A stretch of 64,000 nucleotides of DNA from Paraflavitalea sp. CAU 1676 (GCF_029223285.1 NZ_JARHUJ010000009.1:1-64000); one strand, 5' to 3'; counted from the first letter of the stretch, positions 39,831 to 48,696 are shown. Program-made: numbers and translations. Notes: generated from the sequence alone by a model not told the origin.

Positions 39831-40018
39831 TTTCCAGATTTGATATTCTCTATGATACAGGTGTGTTAATTGTTTCGGCACCAAAACTTCACCGAAATAT
39901 AAATATTGTAATTAATCGTATATGTGACGAGTGAACAAAAACAGGCAAAAAAATGCTAATTTAGATTTAGAATAACACATACAACTCATTCTTAATTTAA
40001 CAACTAAAATCAACTGGT

Positions 40019-41422
40019 ATGAAATTGAGCCTTAAGACGGTCGCTCCGTTTCTTGTCCTTCTCGTCGTGGCCCTCGTAGCCATGTTCGTTACTCCCGAAG
40101 CCGATTACGTTCCCGGCCCCACAGAAACCCAATACAGTACAGCAGACATCGCCTGGGTGCTCGTTTCAGCAGCCCTGGTCTTCCTGATGACGCCTGGCCT
40201 GGCTTTCTTCTATGGTGGCATGGTGCATCGCAAAAACGTGATCTCTACCATGATCAAGAGCGTGGTAGCTGCCGGAGTAGTAGGTGTGCTGTGGATCGCA
40301 GTCGGTTTCAGTTTAAGCTTTGGTGAATCCATCGGTGGATTCATCGGAAACCCTTCCACTTACTTGTTCTTTAAAGGGGTAAAAGGCGGACCCGCCTGGC
40401 CATTAGCCACTTCTATTCCCCTTTCATTGTTTGCCTTGTTTCAGCTCATGTTCGCTATCATCACCCCAGGTCTCGTAGTGGGTGCGGTAGCAGAACGTAT
40501 TCGCTTCACTTCTTATATTCTGTTCATTGTACTTTTCAGCCTGCTCGTGTATGCTCCTGTAGCACACTGGTCCTGGCATCCAGAAGGTTTCCTGGCTAAA
40601 ATGGGAGCATGGGATTTTGCCGGTGGTACCGTGGTACACATTACAGCTGGTTGTGCTGCCCTTGCAGGTGCATTGGTGCTGAAGCGCCGTAAAGTACACC
40701 AGGACAATAAAGAAATTCCACCAGCAAACGTACCTTATGTATTGATTGGTACTGGTTTACTCTGGTTCGGTTGGTTCGGTTTCAATGCTGGTTCTGCAGT
40801 TGGCGCCTCTCCGCTCGCAGTAAACGCCCTCGGTACAACCAACACTGCTGCTGCAGCTGCTGGTTTGGCCTGGATGTTCTTTGATGTGCTGAAAGGAAAG
40901 AAACCTTCTGTACTTGGTTTCTGTATCGGAGCTGTAGTAGGTTTAGTGGCTATCACGCCTGCTGCCGGTTTCGTAGGTATCCCTCAAAGTATCATCATCG
41001 GTGTAGTAGGTGCGCTCATTTCCAACATCGCTGTAGGAATCAAGCAAAAATCTACCCTCGATGATACCCTCGACGTATTCCCTTGCCACGGTATCGGTGG
41101 TATGGTAGGTATGTTGATGACTGGTATTTTTGCCAACCAACTGGCACACGGTATCAAAGACGGTCCTCAGGGTCTGTTCTACGGTAACCCCGCTTTCTTC
41201 CTGACACAATTGAAAGCCATGGCGATCGTAGTAGCTTACAGCTTTACCGTATCATTCGTGATCTTCAAATTCATCAATTTCATACTCCCACTGCGTGTTT
41301 CATCTGAAGAAGAAGAGCTTGGACTGGATGCAACTCAACACAACGAGAAGTATCTGCAAGGTACCCTGCTGGTGCATGACAATGGAAAAATGGAAGATAA
41401 ACTCGTGGAGCACGGTTTATAA
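40019..41422 (+). CDS. amt: ammonium transporter
   Basis: 467 residues; Amt/MEP/Rh channel of the inner membrane with an N-terminal signal-like helix and 11 core helices. Diagnostic segments are VLVSAALVFLMTPGLAFFYGGMVHRKNVISTM, PVAHWSWHPEGFLAKMGAWDFAGGTVVHITAGCAALAGALVLKRRK (first pore His) and DDTLDVFPCHGIGGMVGMLMTGIFA (second pore His). The cytosolic tail is charged. No glnK/glnB gene is adjacent; instead a porin gene follows 82 bp downstream. Its place next to gltBD fits nitrogen assimilation. Confidence 0.95.
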   Translation: MKLSLKTVAPFLVLLVVALVAMFVTPEADYVPGPTETQYSTADIAWVLVSAALVFLMTPGLAFFYGGMVHRKNVISTMIKSVVAAGVVGVLWIAVGFSLSFGESIGGFIGNPSTYLFFKGVKGGPAWPLATSIPLSLFALFQLMFAIITPGLVVGAVAERIRFTSYILFIVLFSLLVYAPVAHWSWHPEGFLAKMGAWDFAGGTVVHITAGCAALAGALVLKRRKVHQDNKEIPPANVPYVLIGTGLLWFGWFGFNAGSAVGASPLAVNALGTTNTAAAAAGLAWMFFDVLKGKKPSVLGFCIGAVVGLVAITPAAGFVGIPQSIIIGVVGALISNIAVGIKQKSTLDDTLDVFPCHGIGGMVGMLMTGIFANQLAHGIKDGPQGLFYGNPAFFLTQLKAMAIVVAYSFTVSFVIFKFINFILPLRVSSEEEELGLDATQHNEKYLQGTLLVHDNGKMEDKLVEHGL

Positions 41423-41504
41423 GAAAAGGTACAGCATCTAAATAAGCTTCTGACACAAGCTCATTCCGCCGTACCCTTCCTTTTAACACTTAAAATCTTT
41501 AGCA

Positions 41505-42605
41505 ATGTTAAGAAAAATCTCTGTATTGGCCATAGGAGTGGCCTGCTCAACGTGTGCGCTCGCTCAAGACTCAACTAAAAAATCAAATTTTTCCCTGACT
41601 GGCTCTGCTGATGTGTATTATCGCTATGGATTCAATAATTATAAAGAATCTCCATATAATAATAAAACCAGCTTCACCAACTCACACAATTCCTTCGAAC
41701 TGGGCATGGCCACTATCAAGGCCGAGCACAGTATCGGGAAAGTAGGCATGGTAGCCGATATCGGCTTTGGAAAGAGGGCCCAGGAGTTCTCTTACAACGA
41801 ACAAGCCAGCGCCGACGATAAATCGACAGTATTGATCAAGCAGTTGTACCTAACTTACGCGGTTTCCGATAAGGTAAAATTCACAGTTGGTAGCTGGGGC
41901 ACCCACGTTGGTTACGAAGTGCTCGATGCCTACCTCAACAGGAACTACAGCATGAGTTACCTGTTCTCGTACGGACCCTTCTTCCACACAGGCGTAAAGG
42001 CCGACATCAGCCTCGGTGGTACCAGCGCCTTCATGGTAGGTATCACGAATCCCACCGATTTCAAGAGTGCCAGTGCTGCACCCAAAATGTTCATCGGTCA
42101 ATTCTCTACTGGTACTAAAGACGGCAAGTTGAAAGCATTCTTCAACTACCAGGGCGGAAAGTATACGGATGAAGCCCGTCTGAATCAGTATGATGTAGTG
42201 GCTACCTATGCTGCAACCGATAAATTCAGCCTCGGTGTAAACGGCAGCCTTCAATCAAGAAGCGCTAAAGGTGGAGATGGTAAATGGGGCGATTCTGAAA
42301 GCTGGAAAGGTGCAGCGCTTTACCTGAATTATGATCCTGCCACCTGGGCTGGTCTTACTCTGCGCACCGAATACTTCGATAACAAGAAAAATGTGCTGGG
42401 TGTAGATGGTCTGGGAACAAGCTTTGTAGTGCCGACAATCTCTGCGAATTTCCGTATCGACAACCTGACCATCATTCCAGAGTTCAGGTTCGATAATGCA
42501 AAGGATGATGTTGATGGTACCGGCACTCCCGTGTTTTACAAAAAAGACGGAGCTGCCACCAAGTCTTCAGGAAGCTTCCTGTTGGCACTCACTTATCATT
42601 TCTAA
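41505..42605 (+). CDS. outer-membrane porin-like beta-barrel (amt partner)
   Basis: 366 residues with signal peptide MLRKISVLAIGVACSTCALAQ/D. The mature chain is a series of amphipathic strands (SLTGSADVYYRYGFNNY, KVKFTVGSWGTHVGYEVLDAYLNRNYSMSYLFSYGPFFHTGVK) ending LALTYHF with a terminal Phe, typical of outer-membrane barrels of the putative porin-2 (OmpL-like) group. In several Bacteroidota such a gene lies next to amt, which suggests that it admits ammonium or small nitrogen compounds through the outer membrane; this role is inference. Confidence 0.85.
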   Translation: MLRKISVLAIGVACSTCALAQDSTKKSNFSLTGSADVYYRYGFNNYKESPYNNKTSFTNSHNSFELGMATIKAEHSIGKVGMVADIGFGKRAQEFSYNEQASADDKSTVLIKQLYLTYAVSDKVKFTVGSWGTHVGYEVLDAYLNRNYSMSYLFSYGPFFHTGVKADISLGGTSAFMVGITNPTDFKSASAAPKMFIGQFSTGTKDGKLKAFFNYQGGKYTDEARLNQYDVVATYAATDKFSLGVNGSLQSRSAKGGDGKWGDSESWKGAALYLNYDPATWAGLTLRTEYFDNKKNVLGVDGLGTSFVVPTISANFRIDNLTIIPEFRFDNAKDDVDGTGTPVFYKKDGAATKSSGSFLLALTYHF

Positions 42606-42755
42606 GTTAACATAGCGTATAAAAGCCTGGTACTTTCATTGCTTTTATTCAAGATACAGCAACACAGAACTGTAGGAAACATCATCAACGATCACTTGTT
42701 TACTACAATTTCAATTTACAGTCACATAGGAGTTTAGTGTTGTTTTGTTAAGAAT

Positions 42756-42787
42756 GAGGGGCACCGGGCAACCGGTGTCTCGCTTTT
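42756..42787 (+). terminator. terminator of the amt-porin transcript
   Basis: CACCGG-gcaa-CCGGTG, extended by GAG/CTC, then GC and TTTTTT. Confidence 0.75.
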
Positions 42788-42804
42788 TTGCAAAGGACGA
42801 CACT

Positions 42805-42837
42805 CTAAAATAGCAGGGCTGACCATATGGTCGGCCC
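42805..42837. repeat. palindromic element, copy 1
   Basis: CTAAAATA (42805-42812), then a near-perfect palindrome GGGCTGACC-atat-GGTCGGCCC (42816-42837). A related copy occurs at 43143-43181. Confidence 0.65.
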
Positions 42838-42928
42838 TTCCTGTTTTATCGGGCTTTCTGGTTGGCCAGCAGCAGGGAATTTCGAGCCTGGATAGACTGC
42901 CCGGGTCCGCTGGTCCCAGGGGCAACTT

Positions 42929-42975
42929 AGGGTCATTATAGGGTGTTGCCAGGGATTTAACCCTATCATGACCCT
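42929..42975. repeat. 16-bp inverted repeat
   Basis: AGGGTCATTATAGGGT (42929-42944) is complementary, with one mismatch, to ACCCTATCATGACCCT (42960-42975); 15-nt loop. The right arm is the first part of the 11-bp tandem array, and the left arm is two array units in reverse orientation. Confidence 0.8.
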
Positions 42976-43025
42976 GGGATAACCCTAAGAAAACCCTAGG
43001 ATGACCCTAGGATGACCCTAAAATG
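42960..43025 (+). repeat. six tandem 11-bp units, consensus ACCCTAggATG
   Basis: Consecutive 11-mers with no gaps: ACCCTATCATG, ACCCTGGGATA, ACCCTAAGAAA, ACCCTAGGATG, ACCCTAGGATG, ACCCTAAAATG. The ACCCT core is invariant. The period is close to one helical turn, so each core would face the same side of the DNA. Confidence 0.9.
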
Positions 43026-43078
43026 GCAGGTTTTTAAGAGGCGAATCAAGGCGTGTACGCCGCCGGTTCCTGCCGAAG

Positions 43079-43123
43079 CCCAAAAAGGAATAGCCCGCTT
43101 CCGGCGGGCTATTCCTTTTTGGG
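43079..43123. terminator. 20-bp perfect hairpin, bidirectional terminator between the porin and ppc
   Basis: CCCAAAAAGGAATAGCCCGC (43079-43098) and its exact complement at 43104-43123 enclose a TTCCG loop. The arms contain A5 and T5 runs, so RNA from either strand ends in a GC stem plus U-run. Confidence 0.85.
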
Positions 43124-43142
43124 GAAACTGACCATTGCAGTC

Positions 43143-43181
43143 CTAAAATACTCCGGGCCGACCATTTTTTGGTCGGCCCGG
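43143..43181. repeat. palindromic element, copy 2
   Basis: CTAAAATA (43143-43150) followed by CCGGGCCGACCA-ttttt-TGGTCGGCCCGG (43153-43181), a perfect 12-bp stem. Same layout as the element at 42805. Confidence 0.7.
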
Positions 43182-43230
43182 GTTGTATTCAATGAATTGT
43201 GAAGTTAATAATTGCGTGAGAGAGCCGGTA

Positions 43231-45810
43231 TTACGCCGAGTTCCGGCCGGCATTGATGATGCCAAACGAACAACGGATCACCAGCTTTTCGAAGATATCT
43301 TTATGGCCGGCTGGGGCTTGTTGCTCCTCCAGTTCGCGGATGCGCGCCATTGCATATTGCTGGATCGTGGTCAATGGTAATACGATGCGCTCACGAACCT
43401 GGATCGACAATTGCTCAACGGGGTAATCGAACATCAGTTCGTTTTTGCCCGAAAGCTGGAAGATATACTTCTTGGTGAGTTCATATTCCTGGAAGATCAT
43501 GTTCCATATCTCGCCATAGCGTGCATCATTGGCCAGGTACTCTGTAAGGGGGAAGAAACATTTCCGCATCGCCATCTCGCAGTTGTCGATCAGGGTCTTG
43601 AAGAACTGCGACTGTCTATACAGTTGCTTGATGGCGGGCAGTTTACCTTTTCTGTCCAATGCCTGCAGTGCCATACCCACCCCATAATAGCCGGTCACGT
43701 TTTGCTTCAACTGGCTCCAGGCGCCTACGAAGGGGATCGCCCGCAGGTCTTTCAGGGCCAGTTTCGACGAGCTGCCGCGTTTGGCGGGCCGGCTGCCGAT
43801 ATTGGTTTCGCTGTAAAACTTCAGCGGACTGATATGCGATAAGTAATTCAGGAAATCGGGATGGTTTTTAAGCGTTGTATAGGCTTTAAGGCTTTCATCG
43901 GCCAATTCCATCAGCAGCGCTTCATCATCTCCCTCCAGGGTCTTCTCCTTCGCCGAAAGAACAGAGTTGGATATGCCGGCATTCAACAATTGTTCGATGT
44001 TGAACTGAGCGGAATCGATGGTGCCAAAATTGGAGCTCACTGTTTGCCCCTGGATGGTCAGTTGAATTTCCTTGTTCGAGATATTGTTGCCCATCGAGGC
44101 GTAGAACTTATGGGTTTTGCCACCGCCACGAGCGGGAGGACCACCACGGCCGTCAAAGAACACCACATCGATCTCGTAATTGCGCGATATCCTGGTCAGC
44201 TCTTCTTTGGCTTTGTAGATGCTCCAGTTGGCCATCAGGTAGCCACCATCTTTGGTGCCGTCCGAGAAGCCGAGCATGATCGTTTGACGTTTGTTACGGC
44301 GCTTCAGGTGGTCACGGTAAATTTCATTCTTGTACAACGATTCCATAACACCCGCAGCATTTTTCAGGTCGTCGATGGTCTCGAACAACGGCACAATGTC
44401 GATGTTCATGGATTCCTTCGTCCAGCCATTCAGCAGGAACAGACCAAATACCTCCATTATATTCAGGGCGCTGTTGCACTGGCTGATGATATACCTGTTC
44501 GATCCTTCGGGGCCGTTATATTCCTGGATATTCCGGATGGTCGTAATGCTTTGCAGGGTATCCCGTATCACTCCTTCTTCGTACAGCTCAGGATGAGTAG
44601 TTTTCTTGATAGAAGTGAGTACTTTGATCTTCTCTTCTTCAGAAAGTGAGTCGTAATTATCAGGTAACAGCTTTTCCTTGCTGCCAACAGCATCCAGCAC
44701 GGTTTTGTGGACCGAGCTATCCTGTCTTACATCCAGCGAAGCGAAGTGGAGACCGAATACCTGTATCTTATTGATGAGGTTTTCCACCAGGTGCTGGAAC
44801 AGTCCGTTATGCTGATAGGTAAGTATCTCCCTGATCTTGTATAGCTCAGTCAGGATGCCTTCTTTCGAAAGGGCCGTTTTTTGGCCTGGGATGAAGATGT
44901 TATCGTACAGCTGTTTTTCCAGGTCGGCCAGGATGGTGTCGATGCCTTTAAAAGTGAGTCGGCGCTTCAAACGCCGCACATCCAGGTAGTAGCATTTAAT
45001 AATGCTGCCACGGAGCAGGTCGGCCACTTTTAAAGTGGTATCCGCAGTTACAAATGGATTGCCGTCGCGGTCGCCGCCGGGCCAGAAGCCCATGGTAATA
45101 ATAGGGTTGTTGTCGGGCACCGCCTGCGGAAACTGGTTCTTCAGGAAACTTACGATGCGGCCTGCCGCAGGGTAAAATACGTTCTCGAGGTACCATACCA
45201 GGCTCACCGCCTCATCATACGGAGTGGGCTTCTGCTTTTTGAAGAAGGGCGTTTTGCCCAACTGCTGCAAGTACATATTAATCTGGCTGGTATTGTTGTC
45301 GGCCAGGGCCTTCGCCAGGTCGTTGATGATACCCAATACCGAACCGGGATAAAATTGAGTAGGGTGGGCGGTAAGTACCAGCCGTATAGAGAAGTCTTTC
45401 AGCTTCTCGGCCAGTTGTTCCTGGGCATTCTCCTGGATCACAGCCGATTCGAGGTATTTCAACGTGCCGATGCCGTTCATGTCCTGTACTTCGCGGAACG
45501 AAGCATCTTCGAGGGCATCGAACAAAACCACCTGGCGCTCTACATATTGAATAAAGCGGAACAGGAGGTCGCACCGGTCCTGGTCTTTTTGGTAAGGCGT
45601 ATGCTTCTCGAAAAACTCCTCGATGATCTGGGTGGGGCTCAGCTTATGTTTATACCCTTCTTCACAATTATTTAATAGCAGGGATAACAGGATACCTGTT
45701 TTCTCGATACGATGAAATGGAAGGGAAGTAAAAAGGCTGTTGTAAAGTTGGAACTTGATACCTACAAAGTTCTTGAATTGCTGCAGTCCTCTCGTCGACT
45801 GGTGGTCCAT
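43231..45810 (-). CDS. ppc: phosphoenolpyruvate carboxylase
   Basis: 859 residues; forms oxaloacetate from PEP and bicarbonate, feeding aspartate-family synthesis. Active-site segments are LTAHPTQFYPGS, GFWPGGDRDGNPFVTADTTLK and VVFFDGRGGPPARGGGKTHKFYASM. The equivalent of the LGYSDSxKDAG loop reads LGFSDGTKDGGYLMANWSIYKAKEEL. The extreme C-terminus, which usually ends (Q/R)NTG, reads GRNSA. I start at MDHQSTRGLQQF; the 50-codon open extension upstream is hydrophobic and unlike the family. It is divergent from thrA, which uses its product indirectly. Confidence 0.93.
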   Translation of the reverse strand: MDHQSTRGLQQFKNFVGIKFQLYNSLFTSLPFHRIEKTGILLSLLLNNCEEGYKHKLSPTQIIEEFFEKHTPYQKDQDRCDLLFRFIQYVERQVVLFDALEDASFREVQDMNGIGTLKYLESAVIQENAQEQLAEKLKDFSIRLVLTAHPTQFYPGSVLGIINDLAKALADNNTSQINMYLQQLGKTPFFKKQKPTPYDEAVSLVWYLENVFYPAAGRIVSFLKNQFPQAVPDNNPIITMGFWPGGDRDGNPFVTADTTLKVADLLRGSIIKCYYLDVRRLKRRLTFKGIDTILADLEKQLYDNIFIPGQKTALSKEGILTELYKIREILTYQHNGLFQHLVENLINKIQVFGLHFASLDVRQDSSVHKTVLDAVGSKEKLLPDNYDSLSEEEKIKVLTSIKKTTHPELYEEGVIRDTLQSITTIRNIQEYNGPEGSNRYIISQCNSALNIMEVFGLFLLNGWTKESMNIDIVPLFETIDDLKNAAGVMESLYKNEIYRDHLKRRNKRQTIMLGFSDGTKDGGYLMANWSIYKAKEELTRISRNYEIDVVFFDGRGGPPARGGGKTHKFYASMGNNISNKEIQLTIQGQTVSSNFGTIDSAQFNIEQLLNAGISNSVLSAKEKTLEGDDEALLMELADESLKAYTTLKNHPDFLNYLSHISPLKFYSETNIGSRPAKRGSSSKLALKDLRAIPFVGAWSQLKQNVTGYYGVGMALQALDRKGKLPAIKQLYRQSQFFKTLIDNCEMAMRKCFFPLTEYLANDARYGEIWNMIFQEYELTKKYIFQLSGKNELMFDYPVEQLSIQVRERIVLPLTTIQQYAMARIRELEEQQAPAGHKDIFEKLVIRCSFGIINAGRNSA

Positions 45811-46017
45811 ATGGAATGTATTTTTGGCAATAATCAATTGATTACATATAACAAGCAGCAACACAAATGGGGAATGAAAGTACGATGAAAAATCAAGAAG
45901 ACAAAAACAGAACAATACAGGATGCATTAAGAGACCTGCAAAATCGTGTAGCACCGCCATTCCGGGCTGGTTGCATTACTCTACATAGTCAATAGACATT
46001 TTTTAATAAACTAACAC

Positions 46018-46044
46018 TTGTTTTCGATTTCTTTTGTATATTTG
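46018..46044 (+). promoter_or_regulatory. promoter of the thr operon
   Basis: TTG (46018-46020), a 16-nt spacer and TATATTTG (46037-46044), a perfect -7 box. The spacer is about three bases shorter than the usual 19. The leader ORF begins 14 nt after the box. Confidence 0.65.
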
Positions 46045-46058
46045 ACCATCCTAAAGTA

Positions 46059-46148
46059 GTGGTACTTCAACAACACCATATTATTTCATCTTCCTCCGCT
46101 GTAGCTTCCACGGCTACAACAACAACCACTATTACGACAACCCGCTAA
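46059..46148 (+). CDS. threonine/isoleucine-rich leader peptide of the thr operon
   Basis: 29 codons starting with GTG, the only possible start in this frame, and ending TAA. The peptide runs VLQQHHIISSSSAVAST, then A and TTTTTITTTR, so eight of residues 20-28 are Thr and one is Ile, using ACA, ACC, ACT and ACG. Enterobacterial thrL has the same Thr/Ile theme. Alternative RNA pairings are visible: TGTAGC/GCTACA (46100-46118), TACAAC (46115-46120) with GTTGTA (46151-46156), and ACAACCC/GGGTTGT (46137-46155). I do not see an intrinsic terminator before thrA at 46252, so the output may be translational or factor-dependent. Confidence 0.72.
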   Translation: MVLQQHHIISSSSAVASTATTTTTITTTR

Positions 46149-46155
46149 GGGTTGT
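46137..46155 (+). promoter_or_regulatory. hairpin overlapping the thr leader stop codon
   Basis: ACAACCC-gctaa-GGGTTGT, a perfect 7-bp stem spanning the leader TAA. It is mutually exclusive with the 46115-46120/46151-46156 pairing. No T-run follows. Confidence 0.6.
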
Positions 46156-46251
46156 ACATTTCCATATTACCAATTGGGCTTTTAGCTGATCTTACCCGGG
46201 AGGGATATTGTCTATCTATCAATTACTTACACACAACTAATCATACACGAT

Positions 46252-48696
46252 ATGCAGGTCTTAAAGTTCGGTGGAACCTCAGTAGCCAACGCCGACAACA
46301 TCAATAAAGTAGTAGCCATTCTTCAACAAGCTATACAGCGCGATAGAACGGCTGTTGTGGTCTCCGCCTTCGGTGGCGTTACTGACCTACTGCTGAAAGC
46401 CGGCGCCCTGGCCGCTGCGGCCGATGAATCTTATAAAGATGTGCTGGCAGCCATCGAGCAACGCCATATAGAAGCTGTAAAAGTATTGGTGCCGGTAGCC
46501 AAACAAAGCAGCATCCTGAGCTGGGTAAAACAACGCTGCAACGAGATAGAAGATATTTGCAACGGGGTATTCCTCCTCGGCGAACTGTCGGACCGGACCC
46601 GCGATAGGGTCGTAAGTTTCGGTGAACTGATCTCCTCACAGATCGTTGCCGCCAGGTTGAAGGCAGCAGGTGTAGAGGCAGTATGGAAAGATGCACGGGA
46701 GCTGATCATCACCGACGATAACCATGGGTATGCGGCTGTGGATTTTTCGGTTACCGATTTCAATATCCGGACCTACTTCGCTGAAACAAAAGAAAACCTC
46801 CTGGTATTTCCGGGTTTCATTGCCTCCAATGCGGCCGGCCTTACTACTACCCTTGGACGCGGTGGCTCTGACTATACTGCCGCCATCCTCGCCGGTGCCC
46901 TCGATGCCAAAGTACTCGAGATCTGGACTGATGTAAGCGGTATGATGACTGCCGATCCACGGCTCGTAGCCAACGCCAAAGTATTACCCCATATCTCCTA
47001 CCAGGAAGCTATGGAGCTTTCTCACTTCGGCGCCAAAGTGATCTACCCACCCACCGTGCAACCGGTCATGAAGAAAAGTATTCCTGTATGGATCAAGAAT
47101 ACCTTTGAGCCCGAAGCTCATGGAACCGTCATAGAAAATGATGTAACCAAAAGAAATGGCAATAATATCCGCGGTATCACCAGCATTAACAAGATCGCGC
47201 TGTTAAGCCTTGAAGGGAGCGGTATGGTCGGTATCCCCGGCTTTTCCAGGCGTTTGTTTGAAGCGCTTGCCGGCGAACAGATCAACGTGATCCTCATTAC
47301 CCAGGGCTCATCGGAGCATTCCATTTGTGTGGGTATCGATGAGGCCTACGCAAAAGACGCAAAAGTGGTTGTCGATAACGCTTTCTCGTACGAGATCGAA
47401 ACCGGGAAAGTAGATCCCCTCGTAGTTGAATCAGGCCTTTCGATCGTAGCGCTGGTGGGTGACAATATGAAGAGCCACCCGGGCGTGAGTGGAAAAATGT
47501 TTGGTGCCATCGGTCGCAATGGTGTCAACATACGGGCTATTGCACAAGGATCATCAGAACGCAATATCTCGGCAGTGATTGCCGCTGCCGATGTGAAAAA
47601 GGCGATCAACGTATTGCACGAAGAATTCTTTGAAACTACCTATAAGCAGGTGAACCTGTTCATTGCCGGTGCAGGTAATGTGGGAAGCAAGCTATTATCG
47701 CAATTGCAGCAGCAGCAGGCTTACCTGCAAGAGCAGTTGCGGTTGCAGGTAAGGATCGTGGGTATCGCGAACAGCCGTAAAATGGTGTTCAATGATGAAG
47801 GGATCAACCTGGCGAACTGGAAAAAATTGCTGGAACAGGGCGATGCTATGGAGCTCGATAAATTCATCGATATCATCCGGTCAAAAAACCTCCGCAATGC
47901 TGTATTTGTCGATGTTACCGCCAACGACCAGGTGGCACAGGTCTATGCACGCCTCCTTGAAAAGAGCATATCGGTAGTGGCTTGTAATAAAGTAGCTTGT
48001 TCATCTGCCTATTCCTACTACAAAAAGCTGAAAGACCTGGCCCGCGAGTTCAACGCCTCTTTCCTGTTCGAGACCAATGTAGGCGCCGGCCTTCCTGTAA
48101 TAGGTACCCTGAATGACCTGATGCGCAGCGGTGATGTAGTGAACAGGATAGAAGCAGTACTCAGCGGAACCCTCAACTTTGTGTTCAATAACTATAATGG
48201 CGAAAAGAGCTTTGCCGATGTTGTAAAGCAGGCGCAGGATGAAGGATATACCGAACCTGATCCCCGCCTGGATCTCAGTGGTACCGATGTGATGCGTAAG
48301 ATCATGATCCTGGCCCGGGAAAGCGGCGAACGTCTTGAAATGGACGACATCACCAATAATTCTTTTATGCCGCCTTCCTGTATGACAGGTAGCGTGAATG
48401 ACTTTTATGCGGAAATGGCAAAGCAGGAAGAGCATTTTGCAGCACTTTATCAGCAGGCGGTAAAAGCAGGCAAGAAGCTAAAGTTTGTTGCCAAATACGA
48501 AAACGGTAAAGCGGCAGTTGGCTTACAGCACATCGATCCCCAGCACGATTTATATCACTTATATGGAAAAGACAACGTGGTATTGTTCTATACCAACCGG
48601 TATGCCGAACAACCCCTGGTGGTAAAGGGCGCTGGAGCAGGAGCCGAAGTAACCGCCTCTGGCGTATTTGCCGATATCCTCCGGGCGGCACATTAA
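46252..48696 (+). CDS. thrA: bifunctional aspartokinase / homoserine dehydrogenase
   Basis: 814 residues. Aspartokinase domain (about 1-290): MQVLKFGGTSVANADNINKVV, DRVVSFGELISSQIVAARL, TTLGRGGSDYTAAILAGAL. Two ACT domains follow (about 310-460; LSLEGSGMVGIPGFSRRLFEALAGEQINVILITQGSSEHSICVG and ALVGDNMKSHPGVSGKMFGAIGRNGVNIRAIAQGSSERNISAVI), which bind threonine in homologues. The homoserine dehydrogenase domain (about 465-814) contains LFIAGAGNVGSKLL, FLFETNVGAGLPVIGTLNDLMRSGD, GTLNFVFNNY and the catalytic-Lys region EPDPRLDLSGTDVMRKIMILARESG. Matches E. coli ThrA in order and size. First gene of thrABC, behind the Thr/Ile leader. Confidence 0.96.
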   Translation: MQVLKFGGTSVANADNINKVVAILQQAIQRDRTAVVVSAFGGVTDLLLKAGALAAAADESYKDVLAAIEQRHIEAVKVLVPVAKQSSILSWVKQRCNEIEDICNGVFLLGELSDRTRDRVVSFGELISSQIVAARLKAAGVEAVWKDARELIITDDNHGYAAVDFSVTDFNIRTYFAETKENLLVFPGFIASNAAGLTTTLGRGGSDYTAAILAGALDAKVLEIWTDVSGMMTADPRLVANAKVLPHISYQEAMELSHFGAKVIYPPTVQPVMKKSIPVWIKNTFEPEAHGTVIENDVTKRNGNNIRGITSINKIALLSLEGSGMVGIPGFSRRLFEALAGEQINVILITQGSSEHSICVGIDEAYAKDAKVVVDNAFSYEIETGKVDPLVVESGLSIVALVGDNMKSHPGVSGKMFGAIGRNGVNIRAIAQGSSERNISAVIAAADVKKAINVLHEEFFETTYKQVNLFIAGAGNVGSKLLSQLQQQQAYLQEQLRLQVRIVGIANSRKMVFNDEGINLANWKKLLEQGDAMELDKFIDIIRSKNLRNAVFVDVTANDQVAQVYARLLEKSISVVACNKVACSSAYSYYKKLKDLAREFNASFLFETNVGAGLPVIGTLNDLMRSGDVVNRIEAVLSGTLNFVFNNYNGEKSFADVVKQAQDEGYTEPDPRLDLSGTDVMRKIMILARESGERLEMDDITNNSFMPPSCMTGSVNDFYAEMAKQEEHFAALYQQAVKAGKKLKFVAKYENGKAAVGLQHIDPQHDLYHLYGKDNVVLFYTNRYAEQPLVVKGAGAGAEVTASGVFADILRAAH

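Noticed and set aside
39600-39884. 94-codon minus-strand ORF between gltD and amt
   Set aside because: It runs through both terminator hairpins and has no coding-like pattern.
42929-43025. CRISPR array
   Set aside because: Units are 11 bp and contiguous without spacers; no cas genes anywhere in the window.
45811-45960. 50-codon N-terminal extension of PEP carboxylase
   Set aside because: Hydrophobic residues unlike the family; the ATG giving MDHQSTRGL fits the usual start.
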